Translations under genes and position numbers: made by a program | Notes under the pieces: model-generated | Told to the model about the DNA's origin: nothing | What the model saw: the letters and a program-made list of their open reading frames with translations, nothing else | The model's database searches: none | Shown here: one piece after another, positions 48,159 through 56,615 of the stretch | How positions within the stretch are numbered: position 1 is the first letter of the stretch | Layout: each line of letters starts with the position of its first letter | Origin: UBA6019 sp035535055 | GTDB lineage: Bacteria > Chloroflexota > Dormibacteria > Dormibacterales > Dormibacteraceae | Reading direction: 5' to 3' | DNA length: 64,000 nt | NCBI GenBank assembly: GCA_035535055.1 | Contig: DATLQT010000058.1 | Coordinates: forward strand, 1-64,000

Positions 48159-49631
48159 GTGCAACTCGTCCTCGGCTGGCCCGTCCGCGTCCTGCTGATC
48201 GCGCTCGTGGTCATCTCGCTCTTCGTGGACTCGGCCGGGTACGTCTATCGAGCCGTTAACCACCTGCCGCTCAGCGGGACCGTCGATGCCAGTCTGATGC
48301 CTCCCAACTTCGGCTGGTGGCCCTTCAACAACGGCAGCATCTACATCCACCGCGGCCTCGACCTCCAGGGTGGCAGCCACCTCGAGCTGCAGTTGGTGGA
48401 CATCCCGGCGGGCCGCGCCAAGAGCGACGTCCAGGCGGTAGCCGTTCAGGTGTTCCAGAACCGTTTAAACGCGTTCGGCGTCAGCGAGCCGCTGGTCCAA
48501 CCCGAGGGCCAGGACCGGATCATCGTCGAGCTTGCCGGGGTTTCGGCCGCTCGAGCCCAGACCATCCTCACCCAGACCGCCCACCTCGACTTCACCACCT
48601 GGGTCCCAGACCCCAACGCGCAGGCGGTGGGTGAGGCGCCGGCCGGCTACAAGCCGAAGCTCACCGGGCTCGGCAGCGCGCAGATCGTGAGCGCCAGCTC
48701 GGGCCTCGACTCCCAGGGCCTCAACTACCAGGTGCTGCTGAACTTCAACAGCGACGGCGCGTCGCAGTTCAGCACTCTAACCAACAACGCGGTGAACAGC
48801 TGTCCGGGCGCCGGCGTCACCTGTGCGACGCGCAACATCGCGATCTTCGAGAATCTGACCCAGGCGGACCTCGCCAACTGGGACAGCGTCGAGTCCACGA
48901 TCGCCCTTCCCCCCTCACAGGGCGGCAAGCTGCTCACCAACCCCAACATCCTGAACCCGATCCCGGGCGGCCAGGCCAGTATCACGGGCAACTTCGACGC
49001 CACCTCGGCTCGCGACCTCGCCACCGAGATCAACTCTGGCGCCCTGCCGGCCAACGTCGTGGTGCTCTCCTCGAGCGACGTCGGCGCCAGCCTCGGCTCC
49101 GATTCGGTCACGCGATCGGTCGCGGCCGGTCTGGTCGGGCTCGCCATCGTGGTCATCTTCATGATCAGCTACTACCGGCTGCCCGGTTTGCTCGCCAGCC
49201 TTGCCCTACTCGTCTATGGCGGGATCGTGCTGGCGCTCTTCAAGACCATCCCGGTGACGCTGACCCTGGCCGGACTGGCGGGGTTCATCCTCAGCGTCGG
49301 CATGGCCGTGGACGCCAACGTGCTGATCTTCGAACGCTTCAAAGAGGAGATGCGCGCGGGCCGGACGGTCGGCGCCGCGGTGGACGCTGGGGTGCGCCGT
49401 GCCTGGCCGGCGATCCGGGACTCGAACATCAGCACCCTCATCACCTGCACCGTGCTCGCCTTCACGGCCTCCGGCACCTCGATCGAGGGTTTCGCGATCA
49501 CCCTCGGAATCGGCGTCGTCACGAGCCTCGTCTCGTCGATCATCGTGACCCACAACCTGCTCGCGATCGTGCTCAACTTCGGCGGCGGCTTCCGCTCGCC
49601 GCGCGTCCTCGGTGTCACTCGTGCAGCCTGA
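48159..49631 (+). CDS. secD: Protein translocase subunit SecD
   Basis: Proton-motive-force-dependent accessory of SecYEG. The 490-residue protein has a first membrane helix (about 4-24), the periplasmic P1 domain (IHRGLDLQGGSHLELQ; NRLNAFGVSEPLVQPEGQDRIIVELAG in segments) and five C-terminal helices (320-480) with SLGSDSVTRSVAAGLVGL, GMAVDANVLIFERFKEE and SNISTLITC. The D519-equivalent aspartate in AVDANV is present. GTG 48159; the last 20 bp overlap secF. Confidence 0.96.
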   Translation: MQLVLGWPVRVLLIALVVISLFVDSAGYVYRAVNHLPLSGTVDASLMPPNFGWWPFNNGSIYIHRGLDLQGGSHLELQLVDIPAGRAKSDVQAVAVQVFQNRLNAFGVSEPLVQPEGQDRIIVELAGVSAARAQTILTQTAHLDFTTWVPDPNAQAVGEAPAGYKPKLTGLGSAQIVSASSGLDSQGLNYQVLLNFNSDGASQFSTLTNNAVNSCPGAGVTCATRNIAIFENLTQADLANWDSVESTIALPPSQGGKLLTNPNILNPIPGGQASITGNFDATSARDLATEINSGALPANVVVLSSSDVGASLGSDSVTRSVAAGLVGLAIVVIFMISYYRLPGLLASLALLVYGGIVLALFKTIPVTLTLAGLAGFILSVGMAVDANVLIFERFKEEMRAGRTVGAAVDAGVRRAWPAIRDSNISTLITCTVLAFTASGTSIEGFAITLGIGVVTSLVSSIIVTHNLLAIVLNFGGGFRSPRVLGVTRAA

Positions 49632-50646
49632 GGAAACCCTGAAGGACGAGGCCCGTCCGGTCCGCGCGCTGGAGCCGGAGCCCTCGCCCGGCGCGATCGC
49701 CAGCGAGCCGCGGCCCCCGCGCACCCTCGACGTGATCGGCGCCCGGAACTGGTTCTTCCTCGCCTCGCTGGTCATCATCATCCCGGGCATCATCTCGATG
49801 GCGAGCCAGGGGTTCCTGCTCGGCATCGATTTCCAGGGCGGCACCGAGTTTCAGATCAGGTTCACCCAGAGCCCGTCGTTGGGGGCGGTGCAGACGGCGG
49901 TCACGGCCCAGGGCGTCAGCGGAGTCGTGCAGCAGACGGGAGCGGGCTCCTTCCTGATCCGCACCGGCGCCCTCGACCCGAGCCACCAGGCCCAGTTCGA
50001 GACCGCCCTGACCAACAAGCTGGGTCCTATCGACCAGGGCCACACGCAGGTCGCCGACGTCGGTCCGACGATCGCCGCCGAGATCGTCCAAAAGGCGATC
50101 ATCGCCATCGTCAGCGCATCCGCCCTGATCCTTCTCTACCTGGCCTTCCGATTTCGCCGGGTGCAGGGAGGCTTCCGCTCCGGTGTCCAGTTCGGCGGCT
50201 CAGCGCTCCTCGCCCTGCTCCACGACGTCTTCCTGCTCACCGGCATCTTCTCGATCCTTGGCAAGGGGATTCCCTTCCTGGGCTGGCACGGCAACCAGCT
50301 GGGGCAGGTGGACAGCCTCTTCCTCACGGCGGTATTGACCGTGATCGGCTTCTCCGTCCACGACACCATCGTCATCTTCGACCGGATCCGGGAGAACATG
50401 ATCGTCGCGCAGCGGCTCAGCTTTGAGCAGGTGGTGAACCTCTCAATCATGCAGTCGGCGGCGCGGTCGATCATCACCAGCTTCACGGTGGTGCTGGTGC
50501 TCCTCTCGCTCTTCTTCTTCGGCGGTGACACCCTCCGGGGCTTCGTCCTCGCGCTGCTGATCGGCATCGTCTCGGGGACCTACAGCTCGATCTTCAACGC
50601 CTCGCCGCTGCTGGTCGTCTGGCGGAGGCTGCAGCCGGTCCGCTAG
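49612..50646 (+). CDS. secF: Protein translocase subunit SecF
   Basis: Partner of SecD. The 344-residue protein has a hydrophilic N-terminus (about 45 residues, longer than usual), a first helix (about 47-67), the FQGGTEFQIRF segment and five C-terminal helices with VIGFSVHDTIVIFDRIRENM, the SecF signature, and RSIITSFTVVLVLLSLFFFGG. GTG 49612 lies within the end of secD; a second GTG at 49621 is possible. Confidence 0.95.
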   Translation: MSLVQPEETLKDEARPVRALEPEPSPGAIASEPRPPRTLDVIGARNWFFLASLVIIIPGIISMASQGFLLGIDFQGGTEFQIRFTQSPSLGAVQTAVTAQGVSGVVQQTGAGSFLIRTGALDPSHQAQFETALTNKLGPIDQGHTQVADVGPTIAAEIVQKAIIAIVSASALILLYLAFRFRRVQGGFRSGVQFGGSALLALLHDVFLLTGIFSILGKGIPFLGWHGNQLGQVDSLFLTAVLTVIGFSVHDTIVIFDRIRENMIVAQRLSFEQVVNLSIMQSAARSIITSFTVVLVLLSLFFFGGDTLRGFVLALLIGIVSGTYSSIFNASPLLVVWRRLQPVR

Positions 50647-50667
50647 ACCTGAGCGCATAGCCACAAA

Positions 50668-51126
50668 ATGCCGTCCTGGCCCATAAATGAGATCCGCGAA
50701 CTGCTCGAGCCGACCCTCGCGCACATGGGGTACGAGCTGTACTCGATCGAGCAGACCGGACAGGGCGGGCGCACGCTCCGGATCTCGATCGACAAGCCAC
50801 TCGGGGTCTCGATCGCCGACTGCGAGCGGGTGAGCCAACTGGCCGGGCCGATTCTCGACCAATCCGAGCTACTGGACGGGAACTACATCCTCGAGGTGAG
50901 CTCGCCGGGCGCCGAGCGGCCGCTGCGCGAGCGCAGGGAGTACGAGCGCTTCACCGGCCGTAAGGTGAATGTCCGCTACCGCTATGGCGAGGGCAGCGAG
51001 GGAGTGGTCGAGGGCGTGCTTGCCGCCGTCGAGGATCGGGGGATCGCCGTCGACAACCCGAAGACCGGCCTGCTCGACATCGGGTGGGACGACGTGCTCG
51101 CCGCTCGGCTCACGGTGAGCCTGTGA
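50668..51126 (+). CDS. rimP: Ribosome maturation factor RimP
   Basis: 30S assembly factor. The 152-residue protein: LLEPTLAHMGYELYSIEQTG, TLRISIDKPLGVSIADCERVS, YILEVSSPGAERPLRERREYERFTGRKV (segments) and a C-terminal SH3-like domain. ATG 50668, 21 bp after secF; I could not identify a convincing promoter in the gap. It heads the conserved rimP-nusA-ylxR-infB-rbfA cluster. GTGA overlap with nusA. Confidence 0.95.
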   Translation: MPSWPINEIRELLEPTLAHMGYELYSIEQTGQGGRTLRISIDKPLGVSIADCERVSQLAGPILDQSELLDGNYILEVSSPGAERPLRERREYERFTGRKVNVRYRYGEGSEGVVEGVLAAVEDRGIAVDNPKTGLLDIGWDDVLAARLTVSL

Positions 51127-52109
51127 ATAGCGAGTTCGTGGCCGCGCTGGAGCAGCTCAACAGCGAGCTCGGCATTCCTCTGGAGGAACTGATCCGGACC
51201 GTCGAGCAGGCGCTCGCCGACGCCTACCGGCGGGCATTCGACCCGCCCGGCTACGTGACGGTCCACATCGACCCGGCGACCGCCGCCATGCAGGTGACCA
51301 GTCGCACCTATGGGCCCGATGGGGAGGAGGTTCTCAACCCGCTGCCGACCGAGGACTTCGCCCGCATGGCCGCCCAGACCGCCAAGCAGGCGGTGACCCG
51401 GCACATCCGAAGCCTGGAGCGAGAGAAGGCCGTCACCGAGGCTGCCGAACACCGGGGGGAGTTGGCGACGGGAGTGATCGACCGGGTGGAGAACGGCACC
51501 GTCCACCTCGACATGGGCGGCCGTGCCGAGGGCGTGATGCCGCCGGAAGAGCAGATCCCGGGTGAGGAGATGCGCCCTGGCAAGCCGCTAACGGTGGTCA
51601 TCCTCGACACCCGAAGAGGCGCCCGCGATCCCCAGGTCCAGGTCTCCCGGGCCAGCCGGCTCTTCGTCAGGCGGCTGCTGGAGGCCGAGGTTCCGGAGAT
51701 CAAGAATGGCGCCGTGGCGATCAAGGCGATCGCCCGCGAGCCGGGGCTCAGGAGCAAGGTCGCTGTCCACTCCGACGATCCCTCGGTCGACGCCGTCGGC
51801 GCCTGCGTCGGACCCAAGGGCGTCCGGCACCGGTCGCTGCTGGCAGAGCTCGGCCGCGAGCACATCGATTTCGTTCCCTGGTCCGACGACCCGGCCACCT
51901 TTGCGGCGGCCGCGGTCGGGCCGGCCAGCGTCGTCGACGTCGTCCTCGATCGCTCGACCAACACGGCCCTGCTCCACGTCCCTCCTGGCCAGCTCTCTCT
52001 CGCGATCGGCAAGGATGGCCAGAACGCCCGCCTCGCGGCCAAGCTAACGGGATGGCGGATAGACATCAAGCCCGCCTCGGAGCAAGCCGGTGCCGAAGAC
52101 CCGACATGA
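51123..52109 (+). CDS. nusA: Transcription termination/antitermination factor NusA
   Basis: Binds RNA polymerase and RNA to modulate pausing, termination and antitermination. From GTG 51123 the 328-residue protein has the N-terminal domain (FVAALEQLNSELGIPLEELIRTVEQALADAY in segments), an S1 domain (GVIDRVENGTVHLDMGG), and KH1/KH2 (GACVGPKGVRHRSLLAELG; LAIGKDGQNARLAAKLTGWRIDI). The C-terminal acidic repeats of E. coli NusA are absent, as in Gram-positive types. The end overlaps ylxR by 20 bp. Confidence 0.96.
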   Translation: MNSEFVAALEQLNSELGIPLEELIRTVEQALADAYRRAFDPPGYVTVHIDPATAAMQVTSRTYGPDGEEVLNPLPTEDFARMAAQTAKQAVTRHIRSLEREKAVTEAAEHRGELATGVIDRVENGTVHLDMGGRAEGVMPPEEQIPGEEMRPGKPLTVVILDTRRGARDPQVQVSRASRLFVRRLLEAEVPEIKNGAVAIKAIAREPGLRSKVAVHSDDPSVDAVGACVGPKGVRHRSLLAELGREHIDFVPWSDDPATFAAAAVGPASVVDVVLDRSTNTALLHVPPGQLSLAIGKDGQNARLAAKLTGWRIDIKPASEQAGAEDPT

Positions 52110-52320
52110 ACCGGTCCGGACCTGCGTCGCCTGCCGGCAGGAGGCGGGAAAGACGGGCCTCGTCCGCTTCGTCCGCGACAGAGGGGGAACCATCGTGGAG
52201 GACCTCAGCGGCCGGGCGCCGGGCCGCGGCGCCTACCTCCACGACGATCCCGCCTGCCGGGAGCTGGCTCTCAGGCGGCGGAGCCTGGAGCGGGCGTTGA
52301 AAGCCCGGCCCGCGGCTTAG
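52090..52320 (+). CDS. ylxR: YlxR/RnpM RNA-binding protein
   Basis: A 76-residue YlxR family protein: EPVRTCVACRQEAGKTGLVRFVRDR (8-32) and GRAPGRGAYLHDDPACRELALRRRSLERAL, with the Cys pair (CVAC) and GRGAY signature. In Bacillus it binds RNase P (RnpM) and influences its activity; members lie between nusA and infB as here. GTG 52090 is inside the nusA end. ylxQ, the L7Ae-like gene usually next, is missing. The 65-bp gap to infB holds a GATAAT (52337-52342), a weak -10 candidate. Confidence 0.92.
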   Translation: MPKTRHEPVRTCVACRQEAGKTGLVRFVRDRGGTIVEDLSGRAPGRGAYLHDDPACRELALRRRSLERALKARPAA

Positions 52321-52385
52321 AAATCGTCGGAAAGGGGATAATCCGTAATTCGGGCCATGCGCCGACGGCCTGAGGTCCCAACCAT

Positions 52386-54377
52386 ATGAGAGCGCACGAA
52401 CTCGCACGCGAGCTGAACATCAGCCAAAAGGAGCTGGTGAACTTCCTCCAGCAGAGGAGGCTCACCCGCAACCCCTCGGCGCCGCTGACCCCGGCGGCCA
52501 TCGAGGCGGCGAGGCATGCCCTCAGCAGCACGGCGGTCGCGACCAAGATCGCTCCGACCGGCGACAAGAAGATCAACCTGCCGCCCAACGTCTCGGTCAA
52601 GGACCTGAGCGACCAGCTCGGCGTGGGCGCGGTCGAGGTCATCAAGAAGCTGATGCAGAACGGGCTGATGGCGACCATCAACCAGGTCATCGACTTCGAC
52701 ACCGCCTCCATCGTCGCCGACGAGTTCGGAGTCACCGTCGAGCCGATCGCCGCGGGCGAGACGGTGGCGGTCGAGCAGCAGGGAGGCGCCGGCGACGGCA
52801 AGGTCACCGTGACCAGCCGCGAGGAGTTCTTCAGCTCTCTCGGCCGGGAGGACGCGACCAAGCTCATCGAGAGGCCGCCGATCGTCACCGTGCTCGGCCA
52901 CGTCGACCACGGCAAGACCTCCATCCTCGACGCGATCCGGCAGACGCGGGTGGCCGCTGGCGAGGCGGGTGGGATCACCCAGCGGATCGGCGCCTATAAG
53001 ATCCAGACCGCCGAAGGGAAGCCGATCGTATTCATCGACACCCCCGGCCACGAAGCGTTCACCGCCATGCGTGCCCGCGGCGCCCAGGTCACCGACGTGG
53101 TGGTGCTGGTGGTCGCCGCTGACGACGGCGTGATGCCGCAGACGATTGAGGCGATCCAGCACGCGCGCGCCGCCAAAGTCCCGATCATCGTCGCCATCAA
53201 CAAGATCGACAAGGACAACGCCAATGTGGACCGGGTTCACGCTGAGCTGGCCGAGCAGGGCATCGTCACCACCCACTACGGCGGCGAGTTCGAGTGCGTC
53301 CACGTGTCGGCCCGCACCGGCGAGCACCTGGACGACCTCCTCACCACCATCGTGCTGACGACCGAGATCGAGGACCTGAAGGCCAATCCGGACCGGAATG
53401 CGATCGGGACCATCGTCGATGCCCACCTCGAGCGCGGCCGTGGTCCTGTCGCCACCGTGCTCGTCCAGTCGGGCACCCTCCGGGTCGGCGACTACTTCGT
53501 GGTCGGCCACATCTACGGTCGCGTCCGCGCCCTCGCCGACGACCGCGGCCAATCGGTCACGGAAGCTGGGCCGGCGACGCCGGTGGTCGTCTCGGGCCTC
53601 GAGGAGGTCGCCACTGCCGGCGACATCTTCCAGGTCGTCAACTCCGAGAAGTCCGCCAGGGGCATCGCTCTCGCCAAGCTGCAAGAGAAGCGGATGAACG
53701 AGGCCGCCGTCAGCTCCGCGCCCCGCCTCACCCTCGAGGAGCTCGCCCGGCGCGCCAAGGAGGGCGAGGTCAAAGAGCTCAACCTGGTCATCAAGGCCGA
53801 CGCCCAGGGTTCGCTCGAGGCCCTCCGTGGAGCGCTCCAGAAGATCGAGGACCCGGTGGTCGCGATCAAGATCGTCGGCGAGGGGGTTGGCGCCGTCACT
53901 GACTCCGACGTGCTGCTGGCCAGCGTCTCCAGCGCCATCATCGTCTGCTTCAACTTGAAGTCGACCCCGGCCGCCGAAAGGGCCGCCGAGAAGGAGAAGG
54001 TCGAGGTCCGCTACTACGACGTCATCTACAAGCTGACCGAGGATGTCGAACGCGCCGCCAAGGGCCTTCGCGAGCCCACCTATCGCCAGGTCCACGAGGG
54101 CCAGGTCGAGGTGCTGATCCCGATCAAGATTCCGCGGATGGGCCTGATCGCCGGCTCCCGGGTCATCGACGGCAAGGTCAGCCGCGGCGGCTGGGTGAAG
54201 CTGACTCGCGGCGGCAACCAGATCTTCGAGGGCCGGATCACCTCCCTCAAGCACTTCAAAGAGGACGTCCGCGAGATGACGGCCGGCCAGGAGTGCGGCA
54301 TCGGGCTGGACGGTTTCGACACCTTCGAACCGGGCGACACCATGGAGACCTTCCGCCTAGAGCGCGAAGAAATCTAG
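52386..54377 (+). CDS. infB: Translation initiation factor IF-2
   Basis: GTPase that positions initiator tRNA. The 663-residue protein has two IF2-N helical modules (HELARELNISQKELVNFLQ, 4-22; VKDLSDQLGVGAVEVIKKLM, 71-90), the G1 motif GHVDHGKT (171-178), G3 DTPGH (218-222), NKID, and domains II-IV (LVIKADAQGSLEALRGAL; VIDGKVSRGGWVKL). There is no long low-complexity linker after the N-terminus as in Actinobacteria. ATG 52386, no clear Shine-Dalgarno. Confidence 0.98.
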   Translation: MRAHELARELNISQKELVNFLQQRRLTRNPSAPLTPAAIEAARHALSSTAVATKIAPTGDKKINLPPNVSVKDLSDQLGVGAVEVIKKLMQNGLMATINQVIDFDTASIVADEFGVTVEPIAAGETVAVEQQGGAGDGKVTVTSREEFFSSLGREDATKLIERPPIVTVLGHVDHGKTSILDAIRQTRVAAGEAGGITQRIGAYKIQTAEGKPIVFIDTPGHEAFTAMRARGAQVTDVVVLVVAADDGVMPQTIEAIQHARAAKVPIIVAINKIDKDNANVDRVHAELAEQGIVTTHYGGEFECVHVSARTGEHLDDLLTTIVLTTEIEDLKANPDRNAIGTIVDAHLERGRGPVATVLVQSGTLRVGDYFVVGHIYGRVRALADDRGQSVTEAGPATPVVVSGLEEVATAGDIFQVVNSEKSARGIALAKLQEKRMNEAAVSSAPRLTLEELARRAKEGEVKELNLVIKADAQGSLEALRGALQKIEDPVVAIKIVGEGVGAVTDSDVLLASVSSAIIVCFNLKSTPAAERAAEKEKVEVRYYDVIYKLTEDVERAAKGLREPTYRQVHEGQVEVLIPIKIPRMGLIAGSRVIDGKVSRGGWVKLTRGGNQIFEGRITSLKHFKEDVREMTAGQECGIGLDGFDTFEPGDTMETFRLEREEI

Positions 54378-54383
54378 GGCTCC

Positions 54384-54746
54384 ATGGGCTACCGCCAGAC
54401 CCAGGTGGCCGGGCAGGTCCGCCAGGAGCTCATGGAGATCATCCAGCACGAGCTCAAGGACCCGCGGATCGGGTTCGTAAGCATCACCGACGTGGCGATG
54501 TCCCCCGACTTCAGGTCCGCCCGGGTGATGGTCAGCGTGCTCGGCAGCCCCGAGGAGCAGCGGGCCACGCTGAAGGGACTGATCAGCGCCAAGGGTCTCA
54601 TCCGCCACGATCTCGGGCGCCGGCTCAGCAATCTCAAGTTCGCCCCTGACATACACTTCGAGCTCGATCCCTCGATCGAGTACAGCGTCCACATCTCGAA
54701 GCGGCTACGTGAGATCCTGCCGCCCGACGAGGAGGCCAAGCCCTGA
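54384..54746 (+). CDS. rbfA: Ribosome-binding factor A
   Basis: KH-fold factor for 30S maturation. The 120-residue protein: QVRQELMEIIQHELKDPRIGFVSITDVAMSPDF (in segments), ARVMVSVLGSPEEQ, GLIRHDLGRRLSNLKFAPDIHFELDPSIEY. ATG 54384 6 bp after infB. The stop TGA overlaps CTG 54743, the probable start of the next gene. Confidence 0.96.
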   Translation: MGYRQTQVAGQVRQELMEIIQHELKDPRIGFVSITDVAMSPDFRSARVMVSVLGSPEEQRATLKGLISAKGLIRHDLGRRLSNLKFAPDIHFELDPSIEYSVHISKRLREILPPDEEAKP

Positions 54747-55738
54747 CCGCGGACGGCCTGAAGGAGCTCTATCACCAGGTGGGCGGCCTGCTCGACGGCC
54801 ATGACCAGATCCTGGTCTTCGGCCACAAGGACGCCGACGGGGACACGCTCGGCTGCTCGCTGGCCTTCGCCGAGGCGGTTCGCGCGCTCGGCAAGCAAGC
54901 CTGGGTGATCATCCCGCCACCGGTCCCCCAGATGTACGACTGGCTCCCGGGTTACAACCAGATCGTCGACCGGCCTCCGCCGGGCGCCGACCCGCAGCTG
55001 GTCTTCTTCTTCGACGCGGGCAACATGGAGCGCTCGGGGACGTCCGTGCGCCACATCGCGAGCCACGCGACGATCGTCAACGTCGACCACCACCTGACCA
55101 ACGCGATGTTCGGAGATCTCAACGTGATCGACCCCGACGCGGCGGCGGTGGGGGAGATGGTGGTGGACATGCTCGACGCCTACGGCTACCCGATCACGCC
55201 GACGATCGCGACCAACCTCTACACGGCGATCATGACCGACACCGGCGGCTTCCGGCACGAGAACACGACCGCCCACGCGCTCGAGTACGCCGCCCGGCTC
55301 GCCCGCCTCGGCGCCAACCCGGGCGAGATCGCCGGCAACATCTACAAGTCGCGACCGCTGACCACGCTCAGGCTCGACGCGCTGAGCCTCGCCGAGATGA
55401 AGGTCGAGTGCAGCGGGAGGCTGATCTGGTCGGCGGTCACGCGGGCGATGCTCAAGGACGCCGACGCGGTGATGGCCGAATCGGAGGGCATCATCGACAA
55501 CCTCAACTCGATCGAGGGGCTGGAGCTCGCCATCCTTTTCAAGGAGGTGGGCGAGAGGATGACCAAGATCTCGGTCCGCAGCCGCGGCCGTGTCGACGCC
55601 GCCGCCCTCGCCGCGGAGTTCGGCGGCGGCGGGCATCTGCGGGCCGCCGGAGCCGAGATCTCCGAGCCGATGCCATCCGCCGTGAAGATGGTGTTGAAGG
55701 CGGCGAAGGCGGCGCTCGAGGGCGACACCCGCGATTAG
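54743..55738 (+). CDS. nrnA: DHH/DHHA1 family phosphoesterase (NrnA-type), probable CTG start
   Basis: Degrades nanoRNA oligoribonucleotides and/or pAp; cyclic di-AMP/pApA hydrolysis is also known. Motifs: LVFGHKDADGDTLGC (N-type DHH motif I), FFFDAGNMERSG, VNVDHHLTN (DHH), MTDTGGFRHENT and the C-terminal DHHA1 GGGGHLRAAGAEI. From GTG 54779 the protein is 319 residues but lacks the family's first helix; CTG 54743 overlaps the rbfA TGA as CTGA and adds TADGLKELYHQ, giving 331 residues. I list the extended form. The order rbfA-nrnA-truB matches other bacteria. Confidence 0.93.
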   Translation: MTADGLKELYHQVGGLLDGHDQILVFGHKDADGDTLGCSLAFAEAVRALGKQAWVIIPPPVPQMYDWLPGYNQIVDRPPPGADPQLVFFFDAGNMERSGTSVRHIASHATIVNVDHHLTNAMFGDLNVIDPDAAAVGEMVVDMLDAYGYPITPTIATNLYTAIMTDTGGFRHENTTAHALEYAARLARLGANPGEIAGNIYKSRPLTTLRLDALSLAEMKVECSGRLIWSAVTRAMLKDADAVMAESEGIIDNLNSIEGLELAILFKEVGERMTKISVRSRGRVDAAALAAEFGGGGHLRAAGAEISEPMPSAVKMVLKAAKAALEGDTRD

Positions 55739-56615
55739 AGCCGGGGTCCTCAATCTCGACAAGCCGGCGGGTGAGACCTCCTTTGCGATGGTCCGCAGGC
55801 TCAGGTCTTTGACCGGAGCTCACAAGGTCGGACATGCCGGGACCCTCGACCCGCTGGCCACCGGCGTGCTGCCGATCCTCTTCGAATCCGCAACCCGCCT
55901 CGCCGACTTCGCCCACCTGCTGCCCAAGACCTACCTGGCGGAGATCCGATTCGGCGCGCGCACCAACACCGACGACGCCGAGGGGGCGCTGGAGCCGGTG
56001 GCTGATCCCTCGAGCCTCGACCGCGATGCGGTCGCCTCGGGGCTGGCGGGGTTCGTCGGGCGGATCGAGCAGCGGCCGCCCGCGTTCTCGGCCGTGAAGA
56101 TCGACGGCCAGCGTTCGTACAAGCTGGCCCGCGCCGGCGAGGACGTGGCGCCCGAGGCCCGCGAGGTCGTGATCGAGTCGGCGCGGCTGCTCGACTTCGA
56201 GCCGGGTGGGCGAGCGGTCGCGCAGGTCGAGGTCGTGTGCGGGAGCGGCACCTACCTGCGCGCGCTCGCTCGCGACCTCGGCGAGAGGCTGGCGGTGGGC
56301 GGCTACCTCGGACGCCTGGTCCGCTCCGCTTACGGCCCGCTGTCGCTGGCGGGGGCCGTCTCCCTCTCGGAGCTGACCGACGCGGCCGCAGTCGAGGAAA
56401 GGCTGCTGGCGCCGGAGTCCATCCTGCCCGAGATGGAGAGGGTCCGCCTGAGCCTCGACCAGGAGGCGCTGGTCCGCCAGGGCCGTGCCGTCCGCGTGTT
56501 CCCGGAGCCGGGAGAGGGGCCGCTGCGCGCCCACGCCGAGGATGGGCGCCTGGTCGCGCTCGGCCACGCGGACCCGCTGCGGCGCACCTTCGTCCCTGAA
56601 AAAGTACTGGTGTGA
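55734..56615 (+). CDS. truB: tRNA pseudouridine-55 synthase TruB, ATT start
   Basis: Makes pseudouridine 55 in the T-loop of tRNA. The frame from 55734 reads ATT then RAGVLNLDKPAGETSFAMV, the conserved TruB N-terminus (GVLNLDKPAGMTS type); the first canonical start, ATG 55788, would delete these 18 codons and no ATG/GTG/TTG lies upstream. Catalytic Asp39 is in KVGHAGTLDPLATGVLP; RPPAFSAVKIDGQRSYKLARAG and VVCGSGTYLRALARDLGE follow, then a C-terminal PUA-like segment. ATT overlaps the nrnA TAG (ATTAG). 293 residues. Overlaps ribF by 4 bp (GTGA). Confidence 0.95.
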   Translation: MRAGVLNLDKPAGETSFAMVRRLRSLTGAHKVGHAGTLDPLATGVLPILFESATRLADFAHLLPKTYLAEIRFGARTNTDDAEGALEPVADPSSLDRDAVASGLAGFVGRIEQRPPAFSAVKIDGQRSYKLARAGEDVAPEAREVVIESARLLDFEPGGRAVAQVEVVCGSGTYLRALARDLGERLAVGGYLGRLVRSAYGPLSLAGAVSLSELTDAAAVEERLLAPESILPEMERVRLSLDQEALVRQGRAVRVFPEPGEGPLRAHAEDGRLVALGHADPLRRTFVPEKVLV

